Assembly (NCBI RefSeq): GCF_014202995.1
Contig: NZ_JACHIA010000034.1
Coordinates: forward strand, 1 to 38,272
Length of the DNA stretch: 38,272 nucleotides
DNA from: Longimicrobium terrae
Lineage (GTDB): Bacteria > Gemmatimonadota > Gemmatimonadetes > Longimicrobiales > Longimicrobiaceae
Direction of reading: 5' to 3'
Positions 15,011 to 23,859 of this stretch are shown in pieces. The position numbers and the translations under genes are program-made. Position 1 is the first letter of the stretch, and every line of letters begins with the position of its first letter. Under the pieces are notes generated by a model. It was given only the letters and a program-made list of their open reading frames with translations, was not told the origin of the DNA and did no database searches.

Positions 15011-16780
15011 TTGAACTTTCATCGCAGCATCGCGCGCGGGCTTCCCGCCCTGGCCGCGCTCGCGGCCGCGCAGGCATGCGCGCCCGCACCCATGCAGGAC
15101 CCCTCGGCGTCGGCGCCCGCGCCCGCCGCCAGCCCCGCCGCGGCGGCGGAAGCCATGCTCCCGCTCAAGTACACGGCGCGCCCCACCGTGGCCGACATCA
15201 CCCCGGGCGACCTGATGAGCCGCCTGTACGTGCTGGCCGACGACAGCATGATGGGCCGCCAGGCGGGGCACATCGGCAACAAGAAGGGGACGGACTACAT
15301 CGCCGCCGAGTTCCAGCGCATGGGGCTGGAGCCCGCGGGCCAGAACGGCACCTTCTTTCAGACCATCCCGCTGGCCGTCACCCGGCTGGGCGACGGCGCG
15401 GCCATGACGGTGGACGGCGCCGCGCTGCGCGTGGGCGCCGACTGGGTGCCGCTTCCCTACACGCAGGGCCGCTTCGGATACGCGCCGCGGCTGCGCGCGC
15501 AGAACGCCCAGGTGGTGTTTGGCGGCACGCTGGGCGGCGCGATGATCACCGACCGGCAGGCCGCCGGCAAGGTGGTGGTCATGCTTCCGCCGGTGCAGGG
15601 CGGGCAGCCCAACTACCGCATCTGGCTCGCCCCGCAGCCCTCGCTGCCGAGCGCCGCGGCCGTGGTGGTCGCCTCGCTGGACGTGAGCCCGCAGGGAATC
15701 CGCAACCTGCCCATGGCGCAGCAGGCCGGGCTGACCGATCCGTCGCAGATCCCCTCCACCGGCCCCGGCGGCGTGCTGGTGACGCGCGCCGTCGCCGAGC
15801 GCATGCTGGGCGCGCCGCTGGACGGGCTGCAGCCCGGCGCCGCCGGCCGCGCGCGGGTGAACGCCAGCTTCGACTACGCGCCCCGGCCCACCGACGCGCC
15901 GGCGCGCAACGTGGTGGCCATCCTGCGCGGCTCCGACCCGGCGCTGCGCGGGCAGTACGTGGGGATCAGCGCGCACAACGACCACGAGGGCTACGCCGAC
16001 CGCCCGGTGGACCATGACTCGCTGATCGCCTACAACACCGTCATGCGGCCGCAGGGCGCCAACGACCAGCCCGGCACCCCCAATGCCGCGCAGGCCACCC
16101 GCATCCGCGCGCTCCGCGACTCCATGTCGGCGCTGCACCCGGCCCGCCGCGACAGCATCTACAACGGCGCGGACGACGACGGATCGGGCACGGTGACGCT
16201 GATGGAGATCGCGCAGCGCATGGCCGCCAGCGGCACCCGCCCGCGCCGCTCCATCCTCTTCATCTCCCACACGGCGGAAGAAAGCGGCCTGCTGGGATCG
16301 CAGTGGTTCAGCGACCACCCCACGGTGCCGCGCGACAGCATCGTCACCGTGCTCAACATGGACATGGTGGGCCACGGCCGCGCGTCGGAAGTGGGCAACG
16401 GCGGGCCGTACTCGCTGCAGATGATCGGCTCGCGCCGGCTTTCGACGCAGCTGGGCGACCTGATCGACGCGCTGAACGCGCGCCGCCCCAACCCCATGCA
16501 GATCGACTACAGCTGGGACGCCGCGGGCCATCCCGCCAACCGCTACTGCCGCAGCGACCACTTCATGTACGCGCGCCACGGCATTCCCATCACCTACTTC
16601 TCCCTGGGCTACCATCCGCACTACCACATGGTGACGGATGAGCCGCAGTACATTGACTACGAGCACATGGCGCGCGTGGGCTCGTTCCTGCACGACATCG
16701 CCACGGAAGTCGCCAACCGCCCGGCGCGGCTGGTGGTGGACGGCCCGCGGCAGGACCCCAACGCCCCCTGCCGCCAGTAG
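15011..16780 (+). CDS. M28-family zinc aminopeptidase, exported
   Basis: A 589-residue exported metallopeptidase that should remove N-terminal residues from peptides. The N terminus is a signal peptide with Cys23 at a lipobox-like site (AAQAC, non-canonical Q), so a lipoprotein is likely. The two-zinc site of family M28 is complete: the histidine in SAHNDHEG, D in GADDDGSG, the catalytic glutamate pair in HTAEES, D in LNMDMVG, and the last histidine near YHPHYHMVTDEP. Residues about 155-280 form a PA-like insert between the N-terminal region and the catalytic core, as in related enzymes. The TTG start is chosen because GAGGGAG lies just upstream and the signal peptide begins there. A terminator follows. 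Confidence 0.9.
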   Translation: MNFHRSIARGLPALAALAAAQACAPAPMQDPSASAPAPAASPAAAAEAMLPLKYTARPTVADITPGDLMSRLYVLADDSMMGRQAGHIGNKKGTDYIAAEFQRMGLEPAGQNGTFFQTIPLAVTRLGDGAAMTVDGAALRVGADWVPLPYTQGRFGYAPRLRAQNAQVVFGGTLGGAMITDRQAAGKVVVMLPPVQGGQPNYRIWLAPQPSLPSAAAVVVASLDVSPQGIRNLPMAQQAGLTDPSQIPSTGPGGVLVTRAVAERMLGAPLDGLQPGAAGRARVNASFDYAPRPTDAPARNVVAILRGSDPALRGQYVGISAHNDHEGYADRPVDHDSLIAYNTVMRPQGANDQPGTPNAAQATRIRALRDSMSALHPARRDSIYNGADDDGSGTVTLMEIAQRMAASGTRPRRSILFISHTAEESGLLGSQWFSDHPTVPRDSIVTVLNMDMVGHGRASEVGNGGPYSLQMIGSRRLSTQLGDLIDALNARRPNPMQIDYSWDAAGHPANRYCRSDHFMYARHGIPITYFSLGYHPHYHMVTDEPQYIDYEHMARVGSFLHDIATEVANRPARLVVDGPRQDPNAPCRQ

Positions 16781-16801
16781 CGGCAGGTTCGGTGGATGAA
16801 C

Positions 16802-16838
16802 GGCGCCCGCTCCGGATCTCCGGGGCGGGCGCCATTTT
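16802..16838 (+). terminator. Rho-independent terminator of the M28 peptidase gene
   Basis: A perfect 14-bp stem with a 4-nt loop, followed by ATTTTC, 21 nt after the stop. Confidence 0.9.
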
Positions 16839-16898
16839 CATCTGCTACCCATTCCGATGCAGGTGACGGGGTGTTACGTTTCTCGTCTATTGCCCTGA

Positions 16899-19169
16899 AT
16901 GGACAGTCCCGCCCGGCCGGGCGCCCGCGATCCGCGCGGGGCACGCACGGCCACGCTCCCCGCGACCGCCTCGTCCGTGATGCTTCCGCACGCGCCCGGC
17001 GCACCCCGGTTCGCCGCGCTGCTCTCCGCCGACACCCCCGACGATGGCTTCCGCCGCCTGGCCACCTTTGCCGCGCGGCTGCTGAGCGTTCCCGTGTCGG
17101 TGGTGAGCCTGGTGGACGGGCGCGCGCCGCTGGCGGCCGGCTCGCCCGGGGAGGAATGGCGCGCCCGGCGCGAGGCCCCGCTGTCGCGCTCGCTGTGCGG
17201 CGTGGCGGTGCACGGCGGCGCGCCGCTGCTGCTGGAGGACGCGCGGCTGCACCCCGCCGTGCTGGCGGATCCCGGCGTGTGGCTGGGCGAAGTGGGATAC
17301 GCCGGCGTACCGTTCGCCGGCGCGGACGGGCGCATCGCCGGGGCGCTGTGCGTGGCGGACGGACGCCCGCGCGCGTGGACGGCGGAGGAGGCGGACCTGC
17401 TTTCGTCGCTGGCCGGCTTCGCGACCCTTCTGCTGTCCGCGGAGGACGGGCCCTCCGCGGTGGACCAGGCCATCGCCGCGGCCACGCGGAGCGCGCGCAG
17501 CGGGGTAAGCCTGCGCATGCTCAAGAAGGCGGTGGAGACGATGCAGGTGGGCGTCACCATCACCGGGGTGAACGGGCGCATTCTGTACAGCAACCCGGCG
17601 GACGCGCGCATGCACGGCTACACCAGCGAAGAGTTGGTGGGCCGCTCCGCCCGCATCTTCGCCCCCGCGGAGCATGCCCGCCCGCTGCGCCCGGAAACCC
17701 TGCCGGACGTCAGCAGTTGGAGCCGCGAAGCCGTCAACGTACGCAAGGACGGAACGACCTTCCCGGTGATGCTGCGCAGCGACGTGGTGCGCGACGCCGC
17801 GGGCCGCCCCGTGGCGCTGGTGACCTGCTGCGAGGACCTCACCCACCGCAAGCAGCTGGAGCACGAACTTCTCCGCAACGCCTTCTACGATCCCGTCACC
17901 GGCTTTCCCAACCGCGGCCTGCTGACGCACCGGCTGGAGCTGGCGGTGGAGCACGCCCTGCGCGGGCCTCGCGGCTTCGCCCTTCTCGCCATCGAACTGG
18001 ACCGCATTCAGCTGGTGGGCGACACGCTGGGGCGCGCGGGGGTGGAAGACCTGCTGCGCGCCGCGGCGGAGCGGCTGCGCGAGTGCGTGCCCCCCGAGGC
18101 GATGATCGCGCACGTGGGGCCGGATCAGTTCGCCGTGCTGATCGACGAAGTGGTGGGGATGAAGGAGGCCACGCACGTCGCCAAGTGCGTGCGCGGAACG
18201 CTGGCGGAGCCGTTCTCGCTGGGCGGGCGGGACGTGTACACCGGCGCCAGCATCGGCATCGTGATGGGCGGATCGGAGTACCGCCGCCCGGAAGACGCCC
18301 TGCGCGATGCGGGGATGGCGATGATGCGGGCGCGCGAGGCGGGCGACGGCCAATACCAGGTGTTCGATCCCGCCATGCACGCCGAAGCCATGGCGCGGCT
18401 GCAGCTGGAAACGGACCTGCGCCGCGCGCTCGAGCGCGACGAACTGCGCGTCTTCTACCAGCCCATCGTGCGGCTGGACACGGGGCGCATCGCGGGGTTC
18501 GAGGCGCTGGCGCGGTGGGAGCACCCGGAGCGCGGGCTGATCATGCCGGACGACTTCGTCCCGCTGGCGGAGGAGACGGGGCTCATTGTCCCCATCGGGC
18601 TCTGGGTGCTGGACGAGGCGTGCGATACGCTGCGGCGGTGGCAGGCGCGGCCGGGCGGCGCGGAGCTGCGGATGGCCGTCAACCTGTCCGCGCGGCAGTT
18701 CACGGCGCGCAACCTGGTGCAGCGGGTGGAGGCGGCGCTGCGGCGGACGGGGATCGCGCCGCACACGCTGGAGCTGGAGATCACCGAAAGCGTGATTCTG
18801 CACAACACGGCGGCCGTCATGGATACGCTGGCCCGGCTCAAGCGGCTGGGGGTACAGCTGCACATCGACGATTTCGGCACCGGATATTCGTCGCTCAGCT
18901 ACCTGCACCGCCTGCCGATGGACGCGCTCAAGATCGACCGCTCGTTCGTGGCGGGCGGCGAGGGCGGCGGCAGCCTGCAGATGGTGCGGACCATCGTGGC
19001 CATGGCGCACGCGCTGGGCGTGGCCGTGGTCACGGAGGGGATCGAAAGTCCCGAGCTTCTGGCGGAACTGCGCACGCTACGGTGCGAATACGGGCAGGGC
19101 TACTTCTTTTCGCGCCCGGTTCCGGCGGACCAGATCGAGGCGCTGTTCGATACGGAGCCGAGCTGGTAG
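16899..19169 (+). CDS. GAF-PAS-GGDEF-EAL protein, cyclic-di-GMP phosphodiesterase with degenerate GGDEF
   Basis: A 756-residue cytosolic signalling protein. Domains in order are GAF (about 45-185), PAS (about 205-320; [20 protein letters not shown]), GGDEF-like (about 330-480; [14 protein letters not shown]) and EAL (about 490-745). The GGDEF signature reads GPDQF, so diguanylate cyclase activity is probably lost; the domain may instead bind GTP and regulate. The EAL domain keeps its active-site pieces: [34 protein letters not shown] and KIDRSF. It should degrade cyclic-di-GMP in response to a small molecule or redox cue read by GAF/PAS. The ATG lies about 60 nt after the preceding terminator. 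A TACGTT about 20 nt upstream could be a -10 but lacks a good -35. Confidence 0.93.
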   Translation: MDSPARPGARDPRGARTATLPATASSVMLPHAPGAPRFAALLSADTPDDGFRRLATFAARLLSVPVSVVSLVDGRAPLAAGSPGEEWRARREAPLSRSLCGVAVHGGAPLLLEDARLHPAVLADPGVWLGEVGYAGVPFAGADGRIAGALCVADGRPRAWTAEEADLLSSLAGFATLLLSAEDGPSAVDQAIAAATRSARSGVSLRMLKKAVETMQVGVTITGVNGRILYSNPADARMHGYTSEELVGRSARIFAPAEHARPLRPETLPDVSSWSREAVNVRKDGTTFPVMLRSDVVRDAAGRPVALVTCCEDLTHRKQLEHELLRNAFYDPVTGFPNRGLLTHRLELAVEHALRGPRGFALLAIELDRIQLVGDTLGRAGVEDLLRAAAERLRECVPPEAMIAHVGPDQFAVLIDEVVGMKEATHVAKCVRGTLAEPFSLGGRDVYTGASIGIVMGGSEYRRPEDALRDAGMAMMRAREAGDGQYQVFDPAMHAEAMARLQLETDLRRALERDELRVFYQPIVRLDTGRIAGFEALARWEHPERGLIMPDDFVPLAEETGLIVPIGLWVLDEACDTLRRWQARPGGAELRMAVNLSARQFTARNLVQRVEAALRRTGIAPHTLELEITESVILHNTAAVMDTLARLKRLGVQLHIDDFGTGYSSLSYLHRLPMDALKIDRSFVAGGEGGGSLQMVRTIVAMAHALGVAVVTEGIESPELLAELRTLRCEYGQGYFFSRPVPADQIEALFDTEPSW

Positions 19170-19186
19170 CGGGGCCGGCCCTTACA

Positions 19187-19231
19187 CCGTTTCACGCGGA
19201 GGACGCGGGGGTGGCGGAGGGGCGCGGGGGA
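19187..19231 (+). repeat. G-rich repeat G, copy 1
   Basis: TTTCACGCGGAGGACGCGGG followed by GGTGGCGGAGG. The same theme, in several variants, fills 23025-23178. Confidence 0.65.
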
Positions 19232-19284
19232 ACTGCAGGGGATCGACGGACGGGATCTCACGCAGAGCAGCAGAGCAGCAGAGA

Positions 19285-19325
19285 AAACGGAAGCGGAAGA
19301 TCTCCTTGATCTTCTGCTTCCGTTT
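19285..19325 (+). terminator. Terminator-like hairpin after the GGDEF-EAL gene
   Basis: An 18-bp stem with one G-U pair and a 5-nt loop. It lies 115 nt after the stop and its 3' arm ends in TTT. Stem AT content is high for this genome. Confidence 0.65.
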
Positions 19326-19406
19326 CAGCTTATCGCTTCTCTCTCCACGCCCGCGGCGCGTTCCTTCTGGCGTAACATCAAGCTGAATCCCCCGTATCTG
19401 TTCACC

Positions 19407-19437
19407 TATTCCCTATTCCCCATTCCCTATTCCCTGC
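19407..19437 (+). repeat. Short tandem repeat CCTATTCC
   Basis: About four imperfect 7-8 bp copies of CTATTCCC/CCATTCCC. AT-richer than the surroundings. Confidence 0.7.
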
Positions 19438-19586
19438 CGTTCCCCGCACGAAACTCTTGCGCACACTGCAGCCATGACGGCAATATGCCCCGTCACGGGC
19501 CGCACCATATCCCCGTTGCATGTGCTTTCCCCGCCGCCGTTCCCCCGGAATGACGGCCGCTTCACCCCTGGATCCATCTCCGCGCC

Positions 19587-20240
19587 ATGTCCATCCGCCC
19601 CATGCACCGCGCCCTTCCGGGCGTTCTGGCGCTGGCCGCCGCGCTTTCTCTGAACGCCTGCACGGTCGCCATCGGCGCCGCGCCGGAAACCGCCAGCCGC
19701 AACACGCGCCCGGCGCCGCGCCCGGAAATCGTCATTCCCGCCGAGCCGCTGGCCGCGGGCGAACTGGCCCCCGGCGCGTCGCTGCTGATTCCCGTGCGCG
19801 GAATCCGTCCCGCGCAGCTTGCGGACACGTACGCCGACGCGCGCTCCGGCGGCCGCACCCACCACGCCATCGACATCATGGCGCCGGCGGGCTCGCCGGT
19901 GGTGGCGGCGGCGGACGGCACGGTGCACCGGCTGCGCACCGGCGGACTGGGCGGCATCACCATCTACCAGTTCGGCGATGACGGGCGCACGCTGTACTAC
20001 TACGCCCATCTGCAGCGCTACGCGGCCGGCATCCGCGAAGGGCAGCGCATCCGCTGCGGCGAGATCATCGCCTACGTGGGCGACACGGGAAACGCGGGGG
20101 CCGGCAACTATCACCTGCACTTTTCCGTGGGCCGCCTCAGCAATCCCGAGCGCTACTGGGAAAGCGAGAACGTGAACCCGTATCCGCTGCTGGCCGGCTC
20201 CGCTGCGCGGGTCCGCACCCCCGTGGCGCGCGACCGCTGA
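19587..20240 (+). CDS. M23-family (LytM-type) peptidase lipoprotein
   Basis: A 217-residue envelope protein that probably cuts peptidoglycan cross-links. The lipoprotein signal ends in LNAC (Cys25). The catalytic LytM domain covers about 85-190: H91 and D95 (HHAIDIMAP) and H177 in NYHLHFSV bind zinc, and H140 (YYYAHLQ) and H175 complete the active site. All four positions are present, so an active enzyme is expected rather than an activator form. The region between the lipid anchor and the domain (26-75) is Pro/Ala-rich and likely a spacer. It is followed by a strong bidirectional terminator. The exact bond cut is not predictable. Confidence 0.92.
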   Translation: MSIRPMHRALPGVLALAAALSLNACTVAIGAAPETASRNTRPAPRPEIVIPAEPLAAGELAPGASLLIPVRGIRPAQLADTYADARSGGRTHHAIDIMAPAGSPVVAAADGTVHRLRTGGLGGITIYQFGDDGRTLYYYAHLQRYAAGIREGQRIRCGEIIAYVGDTGNAGAGNYHLHFSVGRLSNPERYWESENVNPYPLLAGSAARVRTPVARDR

Positions 20241-20271
20241 CGCGCATCCGCCGCGAACGCAGTGCAGAAAA

Positions 20272-20305
20272 AAAGCCTCGCCGGATGTGTCCGGCGGGGC
20301 TTTTT
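20272..20305 (+). terminator. Rho-independent terminator of the M23 peptidase gene
   Basis: A 14-bp stem with a 4-nt loop, a run of A before it and five T after it, so it can work in both directions. Confidence 0.92.
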
Positions 20306-20363
20306 CGGGCGGATGACGGCGCGCCGCGGCTCATCCGGGATCTCCCATCCAGAGTGGCGCGCC

Positions 20364-20399
20364 AGCAGGGTTGGATTGCGCGCGCACGGCGGTTAGGTT
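20364..20399 (+). promoter_or_regulatory. Promoter of nhaA
   Basis: TTGGAT (20371-20376) and TAGGTT (20394-20399) are 17 nt apart. The segment CCAGCAGGGTTGGATT at and before the -35 is identical to that before nfeD. Confidence 0.75.
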
Positions 20400-20439
20400 C
20401 GTCGCCCCCAGTCAATCCGGGACCGGCTTCAGGGATACG

Positions 20440-21807
20440 ATGGCCACGCAGAATCACGTTCTTCCTCCCCTTCGCCCCGCCCGCATCCAGCGCATCCTGT
20501 CGCCGTTCGTCCGCTTTGCGCACGCGGAGTCGGCGGGGGGAATCGTGCTGATCGCGTGCACGCTGGTGGCCATCATCGCGGCCAACTCGCCGTGGCGCGA
20601 GGCGTACCACACCTTCTGGGAAACGCCGCTCACCTTTCGCTTCGGCGGCCAGGAGCTTTCGTACGCGCTGCACCACTGGGTGAACGACGGGCTGATGGCC
20701 GTCTTCTTCTTTCTGGTGGGGCTGGAGATCAAGCGCGAGTTTCTGGTGGGCGAACTGGCCTCCGCCAAGCGCGCCGCGCTCCCCATTGCCGCGGCGCTGG
20801 GGGGAATGGTGGTGCCGGCGCTGATCTTTGCCGCCGTCAACATGGGCGGCACCGGAACGCGGGGATGGGGAATCCCCATGGCCACGGACATCGCCTTCGC
20901 GCTGGGAGTGCTGGCGCTCATGGGCCCGCGCGTTCCCCTGTCGCTCAAGGTGTTTCTCGCCGCGCTGGCCATCGTGGACGACCTGGGCGCGGTGCTGGTG
21001 ATCGCCCTCTTCTACACGGCCAGCATCAACTGGGCGGCGCTGGGAATCGGCGGGGTCGTCCTCGTCATCCTCGTGATCCTCAACCGGCTGGGCGCGCGCA
21101 GTCCCCTGACCTATGTGATGGCGGGCGCGGTGCTGTGGGTGGCCTTTCTGCTCAGCGGCGTGCACGCCACGGTCGCCGGCGTGCTGCTGGCCATGACGAT
21201 TCCCGCGCGCACGCGCATCGACACGCAGGAGTTTCTGGACCGGGGCCGCAAGGTGCTGGACCACTTCGAGGCGGAGGGCGAAGAAGGCCCCAGCGTGCTG
21301 ACCAACAAGGGGCAGCAGGAGGCCGTGCAGGAGATGGAAAACGCCTGCGAGGCCGCGCAGGCGCCGCTGCAGCGCATCGAGCACGAACTGCACTACTGGG
21401 TGGCGTTCGGCATCATCCCCCTGTTCGCACTGGCCAACGCGGGCGTGCACATCAGCGGCAACGTGCTGGCCGCCTTTCGCGAGCCGGTTACGCTGGGCGT
21501 GATGCTGGGGCTGATCGTGGGCAAGCCGATCGGGATTTCGCTCTTTGCCTGGCTTTCCGTGCGGATGCGCCTGGCGGAACTCCCCTATGGCGCCGACTGG
21601 AGCGCCATCCGCGGCGTGTCGCTGCTGGGCGGGATCGGGTTCACGATGTCGCTGTTCATCAGCGCGCTCGCGTTTCCGCAGCACCCGGAGTTCAACGAGG
21701 ACGCCAAGCTGGGGATCTTCGTGGCCTCGTTCGTGGCCGGCATTCTGGGATGGCTGGCGCTGCGCAGGCTGCCGGCGACCATCGAGCGGCGCGAGGCGGA
21801 ACGATGA
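20440..21807 (+). CDS. nhaA: NhaA-type Na+/H+ antiporter
   Basis: A 455-residue inner-membrane antiporter that exports Na+ (or Li+) in exchange for protons and so controls pH and salt. About twelve hydrophobic segments are present. The family's key acids are seen: the aspartate in MATDIAFALG, and the adjacent pair in ALAIVDDLGAV, which form the ion-binding site. GLEIKREFLVGEL, FALANAGV and GKPIGI are further family blocks. A hydrophilic insert of about 60 residues (RKVLDHFEAEGEEG to RIEHELHYW) lies in the middle, as in other long NhaA proteins. The start at MATQNH has AGGGA 5 nt upstream, and the promoter fits a 35-nt leader. Confidence 0.96.
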   Translation: MATQNHVLPPLRPARIQRILSPFVRFAHAESAGGIVLIACTLVAIIAANSPWREAYHTFWETPLTFRFGGQELSYALHHWVNDGLMAVFFFLVGLEIKREFLVGELASAKRAALPIAAALGGMVVPALIFAAVNMGGTGTRGWGIPMATDIAFALGVLALMGPRVPLSLKVFLAALAIVDDLGAVLVIALFYTASINWAALGIGGVVLVILVILNRLGARSPLTYVMAGAVLWVAFLLSGVHATVAGVLLAMTIPARTRIDTQEFLDRGRKVLDHFEAEGEEGPSVLTNKGQQEAVQEMENACEAAQAPLQRIEHELHYWVAFGIIPLFALANAGVHISGNVLAAFREPVTLGVMLGLIVGKPIGISLFAWLSVRMRLAELPYGADWSAIRGVSLLGGIGFTMSLFISALAFPQHPEFNEDAKLGIFVASFVAGILGWLALRRLPATIERREAER

Positions 21808-21810
21808 AAT

Positions 21811-21847
21811 GCGAGGGGCCCGCCATCGTGCTGGCGGGCCCCTTCGC
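21811..21847 (+). terminator. Rho-independent terminator of nhaA
   Basis: A stem of about 15 bp with a 6-nt loop directly after the stop codon, followed by GTTTCTC. Confidence 0.8.
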
Positions 21848-21852
21848 GTTTC

Positions 21853-22136
21853 TCACTTCCTCACCGGCTCTCGCAGAACTGCCTTTTCATCGGTTCTCAG
21901 CCGTGCCCACCCGGAGGACGCCATAAGCGAAGGTGGGGGTCAGGTCGGCATTCTCGATCCCGTGTCGGGCCTCGTTCTGCGTACTACTACCGCATCAACC
22001 GCCGCGGAGTTTCATCACCTGCATTAGCGGAAGATGAACTTCCGCGCCCCGCGATCTTTCGTACGCGGCGTGCGGGCGAAAGGTTTCGCCCCCCGCGTAC
22101 ATCCACTTAGACACGCGATCCCCCCGAAAGGTTGGC
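21853..22136. other. Spacer upstream of the Cdd1-like gene
   Basis: No gene was seen. A two-part hairpin lies at 22061-22100. The remainder shows nothing recognisable. Confidence 0.6.
22061..22100 (+). promoter_or_regulatory. Two-tier leader hairpin before the Cdd1-like gene
   Basis: An outer stem GTACGCGG/CCGCGTAC (8 bp) encloses an inner stem GGGCGAAA/TTTCGCCC. CGAAAGGTT occurs in its loop and again at the ribosome site (22125-22133), so the leader could affect translation. Speculative. Confidence 0.4.
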
Positions 22137-22442
22137 ATGCCCTCCAAGAGCGCGCATCGAGACGAACTGCAGCGGATTCCCGGCGTGGGCCCCAGCCTGG
22201 CGGCGGACCTGCGGCTGCTGGGCTTTCCCTCCATCCAGTCGCTGCGCGGCGCCGATCCGGTGGCCATGTACGAGCGGCTCAGCGAAATGACGGGCGTGCA
22301 CCAGGACCGCTGCGTGCTGTACGTGTTCCGCTGCGCCGTCTACTTCGCGTCGGAGCCGGAGCACGATGCAGATCTGCTGCTCTGGTGGTCGTGGAAGGAC
22401 GATGGCGCCGCCTACCAGCCCGGCCGGGCAGGCGCGTGCTGA
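22137..22442 (+). CDS. Cdd1-like helix-hairpin-helix protein
   Basis: A 101-residue protein of the 'pathogenicity locus' Cdd1 family, judged from IPGVGPSLAADLRLLGF (helix-hairpin-helix, residues 14-30), the MYERLSEMTG segment, and the family hallmark DRCVLYVFRCAVYFA followed by LLWWSWKD. The helix-hairpin-helix suggests non-specific DNA contact, but no activity is established for the family. AAAGG lies 6 nt before the ATG. The gene overlaps the next one by 7 nt, so the two are probably translated together. Confidence 0.85.
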   Translation: MPSKSAHRDELQRIPGVGPSLAADLRLLGFPSIQSLRGADPVAMYERLSEMTGVHQDRCVLYVFRCAVYFASEPEHDADLLLWWSWKDDGAAYQPGRAGAC

Positions 22443-22996
22443 TCGACGATTTTCTCCCCGCGGCGGACTTCTCGGAACGCCACGCGCTGCGGGTGAATGC
22501 GTCGCCGCAGCGGGCGTACGCGGCGGTGCGGGGGCTGGAGGGCGGCGGCGGATGGATCACGCGCACCCTGTTCGCCCTGCGCTCCATTCCCGCGCGGCTG
22601 GCGGGCAGGCGCGGTCTGGTGGATGACGAATCGCGTCCCGCGCTGGATGCGCTGCTGCGCGCCGGCTTCGTGCTGCTGGCGGAGGACGCGCCGCGCGAGA
22701 TCGTCCTGGGCCTTACGGGGCGGTTCTGGAAGCCGGCCGGAGACATCCGCCGCGTGGAGGCCGATGCGTTCCGCTCGTTCCGCGAGCCGGGGATGGCGGT
22801 GGCGGCGTGGAACTTCACCGTGCTCCCCGCTGAGCGCGGGTCGCTGGTGGTCACCGAGACGCGCGTGCGCTGCACGGACGATGCGGCGCGCCGGTCGTTC
22901 GGCCGCTACTGGCGCGTCGTGGGCCCGTTCAGCGGATTGATCCGCCGCGACATGCTGCGCGCGGTCCGCCGGGCCGCGGAGCGCGATCCGGGCTGA
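22436..22996 (+). CDS. Unknown protein with SRPBCC-like pattern, coupled to the Cdd1-like gene
   Basis: A 186-residue protein starting at a GTG that overlaps the upstream gene's end by 7 nt (GTG in CGTGCTGA). I do not recognise a named family with certainty. The N-terminal VLIDDFLP, HALRVNASPQRAYAAVRGL and the later AAWNFTVLP, LVVTETRV resemble small ligand-binding SRPBCC/START-like proteins, in which beta strands surround a cavity. Near the end, FGRYWRVVGPFSGLIRRDML is distinctive. It has no signal peptide or membrane helix, so it is cytosolic. Function unknown. Confidence 0.75.
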   Translation: MLIDDFLPAADFSERHALRVNASPQRAYAAVRGLEGGGGWITRTLFALRSIPARLAGRRGLVDDESRPALDALLRAGFVLLAEDAPREIVLGLTGRFWKPAGDIRRVEADAFRSFREPGMAVAAWNFTVLPAERGSLVVTETRVRCTDDAARRSFGRYWRVVGPFSGLIRRDMLRAVRRAAERDPG

Positions 22997-23024
22997 GGCG
23001 CGGAATCGCCGGATTTCTCCCGGG

Positions 23025-23178
23025 GCGGAGTGTGTGTTTCGCGCGGGGGAGCGCGGGGGTGGCGGAGGAACGCGGGGGCCGCAGAAGATTGGTCGCGCGG
23101 AGCGGGCGGCGGTTGGCGGGAAAGGGTGAAACGGCATCTCACGCGGAGGCCGCGGGGGTCGCGGAGGTCGCGGGGAAC
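23025..23178 (+). repeat. G-rich repeat G, copy 2 (several variants)
   Basis: Variants of CGCGGGGGTGGCGGAGG and CACGCGGAGGCCGCGGGGGT follow one another before the LOG-family gene. Related to 19187-19231. Confidence 0.6.
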
Positions 23179-23201
23179 GGACAACGACGGAGGAACCGAG
23201 G

Positions 23202-23783
23202 GTGAAGCGGATCTGTGTGTTCTGCGGGAGCAGTGCGGGGGCGCAGCCGGCGTACGCGCACGCGGCCGGTTCGGTAGGGCGCATGCTGGCGGCGCGCGGC
23301 ATCGGTCTCGTCTACGGCGGCGGCAAGGTGGGGCTGATGGGCGTGGTGGCCGATGCGGTGATGGCCGCCGGCGGAGAAGTGATCGGCGTCATTCCCGAAG
23401 CGCTCATGCGGCGCGAAGTGGGACACGGCGGATTAACGGAGCTGCACGTCGTGGGCTCCATGCACGAGCGCAAGGCGCGCATGGCCGACCTGTCCGACGG
23501 GTTCATCGCGCTCCCCGGCGGCTACGGGACGTTCGAGGAGTTCTTCGAGGTGCTCACCTGGTCGCAGCTGGGCATCCATCCCAAGCCGTGCGGCCTGCTG
23601 AACGTGGGCGGCTTCTACGATCCGCTCCTGGCGATGGTGGACCACGCCGTCCGCGAGGAGTTCGTGCGGCCGGCCCACCGCGCGCTCATTCTGGACGACG
23701 CGGATGCGGAGCGGCTGCTCGAGCGGATGGCGGATTTCGCCCCGCCCGCGGTGGAAAAGTGGATCCGCCCGGAGCAGCGCTGA
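23202..23783 (+). CDS. LOG-family (TIGR00730) nucleotide 5'-monophosphate phosphoribohydrolase
   Basis: A 193-residue Rossmann-fold enzyme. Family members release the base from purine ribotides (AMP or cytokinin ribotides). The diagnostic stretch [13 protein letters not shown] (104-116) and the MHERKA block (87-92) are intact, with the N-terminal VFCGSSAG and [11 protein letters not shown] nucleotide-binding loops. Activity on AMP or cytokinin precursors is known for the family and cannot be told apart here. It is cytosolic. The start is a GTG with GGAGG about 8 nt upstream. The nfeD promoter begins right after its stop codon, so this gene ends its own transcript. Confidence 0.92.
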   Translation: MKRICVFCGSSAGAQPAYAHAAGSVGRMLAARGIGLVYGGGKVGLMGVVADAVMAAGGEVIGVIPEALMRREVGHGGLTELHVVGSMHERKARMADLSDGFIALPGGYGTFEEFFEVLTWSQLGIHPKPCGLLNVGGFYDPLLAMVDHAVREEFVRPAHRALILDDADAERLLERMADFAPPAVEKWIRPEQR

Positions 23784-23785
23784 CC

Positions 23786-23821
23786 AGCAGGGTTGGATTT
23801 GTGGCGCCCCGGGTTTATGCT
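23786..23821 (+). promoter_or_regulatory. Promoter of the nfeD-floA operon
   Basis: TTGGAT (23793-23798) and TATGCT (23816-23821) are 17 nt apart. The preceding CCAGCAGGG is the same as at nhaA. The leader is about 32 nt. Confidence 0.75.
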
Positions 23822-23859
23822 CCGTGCGCAGACCCTTCCATCCACCCGCGTCGCCGCCG

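Larger units (their letters stand above)
19170..19586. other. Repeat-containing spacer
   Basis: 417 bp with no gene. It holds G-rich repeat G, a terminator-like hairpin and a short CTATTCC tandem run. Confidence 0.7.

Noticed and set aside
14321-16693. Very long open frame (790 codons) on the minus strand opposite the M28 peptidase gene
   Set aside because: It is rich in His, Arg and Gly with no domain, and mirrors the codon pattern of the real gene on the other strand. Typical of GC-rich DNA.
16887-19010. Minus-strand open frame of 707 codons opposite the GGDEF-EAL gene
   Set aside because: No family similarity; the plus strand carries complete recognised domains.
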